From contig NW_026944222.1 in assembly GCF_033297405.1 (NCBI RefSeq), forward strand, positions 1,765,785 to 1,829,784: 64,000 bases of DNA, given 5' to 3'. The DNA comes from Parathielavia appendiculata (lineage: Eukaryota; Ascomycota; Sordariomycetes; Sordariales; Chaetomiaceae). The position numbers and the translations under genes were made by a program. This document shows, piece after piece, positions 56,323 through 64,000 of the stretch (position 1 is its first letter; each line of letters starts with the position of its first letter). The notes under the pieces are model-generated. The model did not search any database. It was not told the DNA's origin and was given only the letters and a program-made list of their open reading frames with translations.

Positions 56323-59002
56323 ATGTTGTTTTCAGAGGAGCACTCGCAGCACCTAAAGAAGTGGATAGTCGAGCGCCTCGAGAATACGTCCGTCTTCCTC
56401 GTCATTTATCCTCTTGTTCTCTGCGCCGCTCTGACATCTTGCTATTCCCTTGCAACAGATCTGACGCCGACCCGGACGTCCTCGCCGACTATGTTCTGGC
56501 CCTCCTGCGCCACGATGGCAACGTCGACGACGTGCGCAAGCTCTGCGAGGAGGAAATGCCCGACTTCCTCAAAGAAGGTGCGCATTCTCGAGCCTTGTAC
56601 CTTTCCCAAGCTCACCAGCCTTTGTTGCAGACTCGCCGGTATTCGTGAGCGATCTGTTTCAAGCTCTCACATACCAATCATACCTACCCGGCGCCCGACC
56701 CCCGCCTCAGAAGTATGCAGCCCTTCCGACCCCTGGTGATGCCGGTCAACCGCCTCCGAGTCTTTACTACGATGATAGCCCCGTGGGCGCCGCTCCGACG
56801 TACCCGCCCCCGTTTCGGAATGGGTCGAGAAAGCGGCCGTACACCGATTGGGACGACCCAAATGCTCAGCAGAATGGAAGGGACGCCGGCATCGGCGCGA
56901 GAGCGTTCAAGCAGCCTCGGCGAGGGGGGCGCGCGTCGAGACCAGACGACTTCAGAGGCGTTGCCGCCGGGATTCCGCCTTACCACCCGCCCGGCCAACT
57001 GTCGCCCCAGGGCCCTCCAGGACCCTCGTTGGTCGGCTATTTTCACCCTAAGGGCGCCATGGATGCAGCTGCAATGTTCGGCATGAGCCTTGCCGCCGGA
57101 CATCCCATGCCTGAACTCCTGTCACAGGAACGCCCCAGGAGGAGGAAGAAGTGCCGTGACTGGGAGAAGAAGGGTTACTGTCAGCGCGGGAGCAACTGCA
57201 AGTTTGCGCATAGCGACGATCCCGTTTATCCGCCTCCGCCTGGACCTCCATTTGGCGCCATGCAGCCGGTACCGCAGCCCCCGGCTGTCGAAGGTAGGCT
57301 GCGCATCACGTCAGGTCGAAACATCAAGGTAGCTGACAACCGAGCAGAGTATGACCCTGCCAATGCCCTCATTCCCGACCTCTTCAACGGACGCGGTCCG
57401 ATTTCCGGGCAGACTGCCGTCCCTGACATTGGCCGCCCTCTCAGACTTCGAGGCGGCAAGCATCAGAACCGTCAAAGCCGGGGCGAGAAAGCGCCGTTTT
57501 CTGCGGACGGACCCGTCTTCGACAGGGCGAAGTCCACGATCGTGGTGGAGAATATTCCGGAGGAGAACTTTAGCGAAGACCAGGTGAAAGGCTTTTTCTC
57601 GCAGTTTGGCTACATCCTGGACATTTCAATGCAGCCGTATAAGAGATTGGCTATTGTCAAATTTGACAGCTGGAATGCCGCCAATGCCGCCTATCAGTCA
57701 CCAAAAGTCATCTTCGACAATCGCTTTGTCAAGGTGTTTTGGTACAAAGACGATGAATCTGCGCTCCCGGCCTCGGCACCCATGGTGGGAGGTGCGCCCG
57801 GCGCAAAGAGGGCACAGGCCACCAGCGGCTCATCCCTTGCTGATGGTAGCCACGCTGGCCCGCATCCCGAGATAGACTTGGAAGAGTTCGCCAAGCAGCA
57901 AGAGGAGAAGCAAAGGGCATATGAAGAGAAGCTTAAGAAAAGGGAGGAGCTGGAGCGCCAGAGGGAGGAGCTCGAAAGGCGGCAAAAGGAGCTCCTCGCC
58001 AAGCAGCTAGAAGAGAAGGCGAGGCTTGAAGCCAAGCTCGCAGGCCGCAATGGCTCCAAATCCGACGAGAACGGAGACAGTCCGAAGAAGCCCATGAGTC
58101 AGACGGAAGCACTCCGCGCTCAACTGGCAGCGCTCGAGGCCGAGGCGAGGCAAATGGGACTTGACCCCGACGCACTGGACACCCCAACCCCGTGGCCAAG
58201 CCGAGGTGGTTATGGACGAGGCAGAGGTGCTTGGCGAGGCGCATCACCGTACACGCCGCGTGGGTCATTCCGCGGGGGCTTCCGCGGCCGTGGTAACGCG
58301 GGTAACGTCCACGCCGCTTATGCCGCCTATTCCCTCGACAACCGGCCCAAGAAGGTTATTGTCACGGGAGCGGATTTCACTGTGCCTGAAAGGGACGAAA
58401 CCCTGCGGCAATACCTTTTTGTGAGTATACCCCTTCCAGACTTTTCAGCTCAACTATCTAGTCCCAGTAACTGACTCAACCCCCAGGGCATCGGCGAGTT
58501 TACCGACGTCCAGACAAACTCGACATTCGCAGAAATCACCTTCAAAGACCGCAAAACGGCCGAGAAATTCCTCAACTCGGTTCTCCTCAACAACAAGGAA
58601 ATTCCCGGCCTCGACGCCTCATCACCCCTCGAACTAGCCTGGGGCGGACCCAACGGCTCGGCCGGCTCGGCGCCCACCACTCCTGGCGCCACCACCACCA
58701 CCACCACCACCACCACCACAACCATCACGCCAAGCAACGCGAAGATGCATCAAATTGGCACCGGCCCTGCCGGGATAGGGAGCGTCGACCCAGCAACAAA
58801 GACACCACCAACAGGCACACGCAAAGGCCACGGTGGCGGCGACGGCGATGACGACGGGCCCGCCGCGGGGGCAGGAAGCAGCAGCGATAAAGACGTGCAC
58901 ATTCTGCTTGAGCGGCCGCCCGGCCACGGTCACGGCCAGGGGCGGGATCTTAATGAGATGGATTACGAGGTTGCTGATGAGGAGCAGTGGGGCTACCAGT
59001 AG
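56323..59002 (+). CDS. RBM26/RBM27-like RNA-binding protein (PWI-like, CCCH finger, RRM)
   Basis: Four exons (56323-56387, 56459-56577, 56631-58420, 58487-59002) encode 829 residues. Order: N-terminal PWI-like domain (HLKKWIVERLENTSDADPDV, residues about 8-75, split by two introns), a Pro-rich basic stretch, a C-X8-C-X5-C-X3-H zinc finger (CRDWEKKGYC..CKFAH, about residue 235), an RRM (TIVVENIPEENFSEDQVKGF..LAIVKFDSW, about 362-436), a charged coiled coil (EKQRAYEEKLKKREELERQR), an RGG/Gly-Arg region (RGGYGRGRGAWRG), and a second RRM-like fold split by the last intron (FTDVQTNSTFAEITF). A poly-Thr run comes from an ACC microsatellite. RBM26/27 and fission-yeast Rmn1 act in nuclear RNA surveillance with the MTREC/PAXT machinery; that role is inferred here. 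Confidence 0.88.
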
Positions 59003-60392
59003 TGCTTCCCTCTCAGATTTGGCTTCACACTAGGGGTTTCCTCTCTTTTTCCTGCTGGGGTAAATTCACTATTGGTCTTCATGGTTTGGGAGCTCGTGAA
59101 GTTGATGAGGTAGAGAAAGGGGTAGATACTAATCACTGTGTCGATTGTGTTATACAGTACAGTACGGGATGCGTATGAGTTGGGCACTGAGGTCATTTGT
59201 GCTTGGGGTTCGAAAAGGTTGCTTTGGGCTTCAAGGGCATGCGGACGTCTTCGCGAAATTTGCATGAGCGGTTAACACAAAGCAAAACGGCGGGGACGAA
59301 TGGGCATGACCCGTGCTGGATAAAGAACGGAGTACAGTACGATCCTGGCCGTTACATGCTGGCTTTTGTGGACTACCTGGATCATTCAACCTTGGGCACG
59401 TCGAGAATGCACTGCAGAGCTTGTATCAAATAAGAGAAAATCCGTTGGCTGTATACTTAGAACGTATGCCTTTCCAACTACAATATGTGCTGGATTGTTT
59501 TTCACAAGCCATCTGCCAATGACAGCAAGTTGGGGCCATTGTATTATGCGTTCGCGTTTTAGACGAGACCATTGCCTTGTCGGCTGGCGCACATCAAGCA
59601 TCTCTGGGTCTCTCATTTGTTCCGTGCCGCCCGCCATACACCACCGGTTTGGCTGCTTGGATGTGATCACGGCTTCTACCTGCCGTTTCTAGCTTCTGTA
59701 TTTTCAGCTTCTGTATTTTCAGCTTCTGTATTTTCAGCTTCTGTATTTTCAGCTTCTGTATTTTCTTCTCCTGTATCTCAACCACTGTTGAAGTTGATGT
59801 CTGTCCACCCCTGAACAAAAGGGATGTCAACAAACCTAAGAAATTCCGAATTCTGCTTACATTTCCCCTGGGTATCGTTGAGATATCGGTGATGCATGAA
59901 AATCCTGGGTTGATCATATCCCTCCCCCGCAACTCTCTCCCCTTTTTCTTCCAAACCGGCCCGGTCTTCAGATGACTCCCGATTGATGATTGAAATTCAT
60001 CCATTCTTTCCAAACACGCCTGCCTGCCTGCCTTCCCTGTTTTTGTTGAAAAATCAAACCATGATCTCGGAGGACACAATGAACATGCCTCGTCATGCAT
60101 ATCATTCGTCACCCGCCCACTTATAAAACGCCTTCCCAAATGCATGCTGCTGTATGTTAAATGATGCTGATGTCGAGTGCGTCGTGAAATGTGTCTTCTC
60201 TTAGGTCCGGCCTCGTCCCGCTCCAGGCTGCGGATGGAGAGATGGATTAAAAGTTGTGCGTGTGTGCAAGTTGGGAGGTTGAAATGTATCATGGCCATGC
60301 AAAAAATGTTGAAGAGAGATTCGTCGTCGCGGCTAGTCGGCTGGCCGGGTTGAACGGCGCAGTTCGACTGGGAGACGACCAGTTATGAGACA
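59003..60392. other. Convergent intergenic region, no gene seen
   Basis: 1.39 kb between two convergent stops. It contains the 15-bp minisatellite at 59691-59765. A 234-codon frame on the minus strand crosses this repeat, which makes it read KIQKL units; it has no domain and is spurious. Confidence 0.6.
59691..59765. repeat. 15-bp minisatellite, five exact copies
   Basis: AGCTTCTGTATTTTC is repeated five times without a change, then degenerates. It lies in non-coding DNA downstream of both flanking genes. Exact identity suggests recent expansion and likely length variation between strains. Confidence 0.9.
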
Positions 60393-62294
60393 TTATGCTG
60401 ACGCATCGACGCCGTTAGGGGCGCCGTGCGTGTGTGCTTTAGTCCCGTTGGTCTGTGGCTGCGGAACCGTGTCCAAGTCTGGAACCTCCAGACCACTGAG
60501 AACTTCGAAAATAGTATGTCCACGGTGGAAATCGTTATTAACTGAGTGCTTATCAGCGTCGGTCACCCCACAAGAAACTGCAAGGGTTGCCTTACCGATA
60601 TTGACCAGGTACCAGGTGTTCATGATTTCATCCAAGACGAGACGGCTTGGGCTGCCGGCGTCGTAGCAACGAGCCCACTCGGTGCCCAACTGGAATGCCT
60701 CATCCTTCCAAGCGAGGAAGCTGATTCTCTCCACAATAGTGGGTTGGACAATCTCCTTGCCCGGGAACACGCCCCAGGTGACAGCGTTGGGTCCCTCGGA
60801 CTGGGCGTTGGTGTGAAGATTGCCGGACTTGGTCACGGCATGGTATGTCAGATCTGGGTGGTTCTCGATGCGCCGCTTGATCTCTGGGAAGAGCGCGGGC
60901 GAGACGAACATCTCGAGATAAGCCTTCTGATAGACGTAGCCATTCGAAGGGCCCCAACCGTGAACAGGGTGGGTCGACTTGACTCCGTTGACAGCTGGCT
61001 GTGAGTTCACGGTAATCAGGCCCCGCTGATTTAGTTCGATCAGCTCGTTCTTGATCAGGTCAGCCTCTTCTGCCACCGGCGCCTCGCTCCAGGGGAGATA
61101 TTCGATCTCCTTGTTCAAGTAACGAACGAACAAGTTGGCAATATCCTGGATGCAGGTAGGTTCACCCCACTTCTGACGGTTCTGCTCGTTGGTGCCGGTC
61201 AAACCAATGCCGTAGGCATCCAGCTCGCCGAAGGCCGGAGACCTCGAGTCACCCCAGCGGCCATTGGGAAACTCGTCCCACTCCTGGGTGCGCGCCACGT
61301 ACGACTTGTTGCGGTTGCGCCAGAAGATGGGCCGGACATCCTCGCCACGGCGCCCGAAACCCAAGGATTGCTTCCAAGGGAGCGCCTGCTTGAGTGGGCG
61401 GTCGGGGGAAGGCAACCAATTCAGCTCCTCCAGAACCATGCGAGTCGCCTGGGCGAGGTTCATGGTGTAGAAGTGCAGATGACGGATACCAGCGGCAAGG
61501 ATCTTGCGGCACATGTCGGCGACCAGCGTCTTGCCAACCTCACGGACGGCCACATCGTCGTTCTTGACCGGTTCGAGCTTCGCCAGCCATTCTTCGGGAA
61601 TCTTGCAATTCATGTGGTTCGCCCGGCGCAGGAAGCTGGCATAGGTGGCAATAGGCATGATTCCCGGGACGATGGGCACAGTGATGCCACGTTCCCTAAC
61701 CCTCCCGACCCAGCGGAGGAAGTTGTCCACATCGTAGAACATCTGGGTGACGATGAAGGAAGCACCCATGTCGACCTTTTCCTTTAGGTGGTCGAGCAGT
61801 AAGTCTTCATCCTTGTTGTCGTCGCAGCCCTCCGGGTAGCCGGCAACACCAATATCGAAGTGGTTACCGTACATCTTGCGGATGTGGGCGACAAGATCGC
61901 GGGCATAGCGGAACCCTGTTTCGGTAGCCTCCCACTTCTCCTTGTCGCGTGGCGGGTCGCCGCGGAGGGCCAAGATGTTGGTGCAACCGGCCTTATAAGC
62001 CTTGCGCAGGGCGTCGTTGACTTTCTCTTCACCCATGTCGGTGCATGTCAAATGCATGCAGGCCTCGAGCCCGAGGTAGGCCTGGGCCTGGACCACCATC
62101 TCGCACGTCAGCTCGGCGATGCGGCCGCCGGCGCCCCAGGTGATGTCAATGAACTTGGGGCCAAAGTTGTACATGCGCTCCATGCGGTCGTACAGGTTCT
62201 GCACGCCCTGGGCCGTCTTAGGCGGGAAGTACTCGAACGAAAAGGACGGCTCGCCGGTTCTCTCGGCTTCCGCCAACATGTCCCGGATATGCAT
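60393..62294 (-). CDS. MET13: Methylenetetrahydrofolate reductase (MET13 type)
   Basis: Two exons (62294-60596 and 60541-60393) encode 615 residues. The enzyme reduces 5,10-methylene- to 5-methyl-tetrahydrofolate with FAD and NAD(P)H, supplying methyl groups for methionine, in the cytosol. The catalytic barrel is residues 1 to about 300 (PSFSFEYFPPKTAQGVQNLY; CTNILALRGDPPRDKEKW; DMGASFIVTQMFYD; PIVPGIMPIATYASF). The C-terminal regulatory half includes RPIFWRNRNKSYVARTQEW and AVTWGVFPGKEIVQPTIVE. The 54-nt intron (GTAAGG donor, CTCAG acceptor) is divisible by three and has no stop, so it reads through as 18 extra residues; removing it restores the family's YLVNIVNNDF. The start is the first ATG (MHIRDMLAEAER); upstream frame begins with TTG. 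The identity is firm. Confidence 0.95.
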   Translation of the reverse strand: MHIRDMLAEAERTGEPSFSFEYFPPKTAQGVQNLYDRMERMYNFGPKFIDITWGAGGRIAELTCEMVVQAQAYLGLEACMHLTCTDMGEEKVNDALRKAYKAGCTNILALRGDPPRDKEKWEATETGFRYARDLVAHIRKMYGNHFDIGVAGYPEGCDDNKDEDLLLDHLKEKVDMGASFIVTQMFYDVDNFLRWVGRVRERGITVPIVPGIMPIATYASFLRRANHMNCKIPEEWLAKLEPVKNDDVAVREVGKTLVADMCRKILAAGIRHLHFYTMNLAQATRMVLEELNWLPSPDRPLKQALPWKQSLGFGRRGEDVRPIFWRNRNKSYVARTQEWDEFPNGRWGDSRSPAFGELDAYGIGLTGTNEQNRQKWGEPTCIQDIANLFVRYLNKEIEYLPWSEAPVAEEADLIKNELIELNQRGLITVNSQPAVNGVKSTHPVHGWGPSNGYVYQKAYLEMFVSPALFPEIKRRIENHPDLTYHAVTKSGNLHTNAQSEGPNAVTWGVFPGKEIVQPTIVERISFLAWKDEAFQLGTEWARCYDAGSPSRLVLDEIMNTWYLVNIGKATLAVSCGVTDADKHSVNNDFHRGHTIFEVLSGLEVPDLDTVPQPQTNGTKAHTHGAPNGVDASA

Positions 62295-63780
62295 GGTGGC
62301 GGGTTGCTCTACTCGGGAAGAGGGTAGGGTGAGGAGGATACAACTGCTGCCAATCAACGAGAGTGTTTATGTTAGCTTGCTGCTGCCGTCAAAGGAGCAA
62401 TGTCGAGCCACCCGGAGGGAAGCCATCAGACGGGAACAAAGACGAAACGAGAGATTCATCTCCAGGCGCCAGGTACAGCAAACAAAAGAGAGAAAGAAGT
62501 AGTAGAAATACGGGCTGATTAGGAGACCATACATGGTTAGTCAAACTCGACAGCAGCTCAAGACGGCGCACTTCCTCGGCGGACAACGAAGCAAATCGTC
62601 TACGCCTCTAGATGTTGCACCGCAGTGCCCTCGATTACCAGCCGGCAATGGTCCCGAAACGCGGATGGAAACTGAGGAGTGGGAAAGAAAGAAAACGAAC
62701 GAAAAAAGGGAGAAAAAGAGTCACTCGAGGCTCGGCGACATTGTCGGAGTGAATGAAGGAAAGGGCAGACGCGGGGCATACCGCCGTTCATGCACAGTGC
62801 AGAAATTCCAGCATGCAACCGCCGTACTCGCAGGCGAAATCATTGGGTAACACCGATGGCTCGCTTTCCGATCCTGGACCCCACCTGTATTGTACGGTTA
62901 CAATACGGAATTCCTACATCTCTTCCAGCCTACCTAGGGTACTGCCCCTCACCTTCACTTCTGGAAACTTAATTATGAACCCCGACGACCTACTTCTTGT
63001 GGGTCCGCAACAAAGGGATAAAGCAGATACATTATAAATTGAAGGCCAGCAGAGATTGCAGCCTGACCACAGGGACCTGCCATACCTTTAAGGCTATTTT
63101 ATGGCTCCATGGTAGAGGACCGAATCGGGGGCAATCCAAGTCTATTCCGTACTCGTCGGGACTTCGAAAACGCCGCCAGACCCGCCCGCCAAGCTTGGCG
63201 GCTATTCAGATCGGCGATTTGGGAGCCCCGACAAGTAACGTCAAGGGCTGGGTTATTAGCATTGACGTTGACAGTGCAGCAACCGTCCTCTACTTAACAA
63301 ACTTAGTGTTACTGATTTCAATCCATATATCTGACAAAGTATAAATAGACTTTGTTCCAAATAGTGTTCAGTAGTCGAACGTGGCACTCAGCTTCAGACC
63401 GCCCTGATGCATTCAAGAAAGAGAATACCAGACATGACATGCAGTCTAGCCATTAAGTAAGCTGACATCGGGTGCTTCTCGAATTGAGGAGTGCGGAGAA
63501 CTCTTTACGTGTAACAAAGTTATTACGCCGGGTCGTTAAGCTTTCTCTAGTAGCTCCAGGACCCTATCCAGGCACTCGCACTGTGCTACCCCGGCCGTAG
63601 TCGGCCATTGCACACTACTAACACTGGGAGCTTAAGATTTGTGTTCACTGCTGCTATAGGATGGAGGGTAAACCCCGCTGATGCTTCGCACTTTATGAGG
63701 AAAGAGGAATAGAGAAAGGGGTAAAATGTGAGACCGGTAGAGCTGGCACGAGCAACTCTGGCCAAAAATTTTCTGACACG
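62295..63780. other. Intergenic: promoter of the reductase gene, then no gene to the tRNA
   Basis: 1.49 kb. The first few hundred bp are the reductase promoter and leader. The rest shows no coding signal, only short frames. About 63300-63780 flanks the tRNA gene. Confidence 0.6.
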
Positions 63781-63865
63781 TGGACGGGCTGGGAATCGAA
63801 CCCAGGACCTTTCGCAAACTTGAAAGTATGCTAAGCGAACGCTCTACCAACTGAGCCACACGCCC
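63781..63865 (-). tRNA. tRNA-Ala (anticodon AGC) with 12-nt intron
   Basis: The minus strand folds as a tRNA: acceptor GGGCGTG with CCCGTCC, D arm GCTCAGTTGGTAGAGC, anticodon arm TTCGC-TTAGCA, then a 12-nt intron after position 37 and T-GCGAA, variable AGGTC, T arm CTGGG-TTCGATT-CCCAG, discriminator A. Removing the intron leaves 73 nt, the standard length. The G3:U70 pair, the key alanine identity element, is present. One acceptor pair (U6:C67) is mismatched. A and B boxes are intact. Confidence 0.93.
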
Positions 63866-63958
63866 TCAGCGGCTAATAGTGGCAAAAAGTCTATTACTAT
63901 TACGTATTACACAAGGCAATGTAGACGAAGAGAGAAAGAAGTCCGCTCAGTACAAGAT
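63866..63958. other. Short spacer between tRNA and LTR
   Basis: 93 bp upstream of the tRNA gene. No element is recognised. The last five bases, AAGAT, would be the target duplication of the LTR if its far end, outside the window, is followed by the same bases. Confidence 0.4.
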
Positions 63959-64000
63959 TGTCACGAACCAACCATATGTACAGGCCCAGTGGGGCACAAG
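63959..64000 (+). mobile_element. Start of an LTR (family A), cut by the right edge
   Basis: Begins TGTCACGAACC and continues to the window end. All 42 visible bases are identical, reversed, to the end of the solo LTR at 20029-20398. It is opposite in orientation to both family members in the nested island. Whether it is a solo LTR or part of a complete element cannot be seen. Confidence 0.8.

Noticed and set aside
59594..60298. 234-codon minus-strand frame
   Set aside because: Driven by the 15-bp minisatellite (KIQKL units); no domain, no splice support, lies in a convergent spacer.

Overview
The window is nuclear DNA from a filamentous ascomycete, most likely a Sordariomycete of the Sordariales type. 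Reasons: introns are short (50 to 155 nt) with GTRNGT donors, CTAAC-like branch sites and YAG acceptors; the genes include fungal or Sordariomycete-type families (CLR-2-like Zn2Cys6 regulator, Egh16/GAS1-like secreted protein, class I PEMT, CYA5-type PPR protein); and gene-rich DNA alternates with AT-rich, mutation-decayed transposon islands. No species is named because nothing here fixes it. All exon models were read by eye from splice signals, reading frame and family similarity; each gives an integral number of codons.

Layout. 1-816: 5' part of a Zn2Cys6 regulator running off the left edge, then 6.8 kb without a convincing gene. 7627-11612: a divergent pair, ULA1 (NEDD8 E1 subunit) and HEI10 (meiotic RING protein). 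13365-14486: a secreted Egh16/GAS1-like protein. 15385-18652: a gene graveyard with a broken HAP2/NF-YA copy, a small unknown gene and a decayed Est1-type protein. 20029-21854: nested transposons, namely two solo LTRs with target duplications, a miniature LTR element (TRIM) with an intact 5-bp duplication and a tRNA-like Pol III promoter, all within a LINE relic. 22868-28538: CHO2 and eIF3g (TIF35), with a 184-bp foldback element between them. 28990-29540: a purine tract holding a 45-bp assembly gap. 30366-39320: a PH-domain protein, a coiled-coil protein and a mitochondrial FAD dehydrogenase of the L-2-hydroxyglutarate type. 39646-45019: a divergent pair, a DUF2415 WD-like protein and mitochondrial Hsp70 (SSC1). 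46399-53794: a divergent pair, SRP68 and the CYA5-type PPR protein. 54151-55557: a broken Tc1/mariner element. 56323-62294: an RBM26-like CCCH/RRM protein and methylenetetrahydrofolate reductase. 63781-63865: tRNA-Ala(AGC) with a 12-nt intron, with a further LTR of the same family starting 94 bp upstream of it and crossing the right edge.

The genes are mostly unrelated housekeeping functions: protein modification, meiosis, phospholipid and folate metabolism, translation, protein targeting and mitochondrial biogenesis. SSC1, CYA5 and the L-2-hydroxyglutarate dehydrogenase share a mitochondrial destination, but nothing shows they are co-regulated. I found no biosynthetic cluster and no defence system. 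The most unusual signals are the TRIM whose Pol III A and B boxes straddle an LTR/internal junction, the second and broken HAP2 copy, and the LTR family found both in the nested island and beside the tRNA gene.
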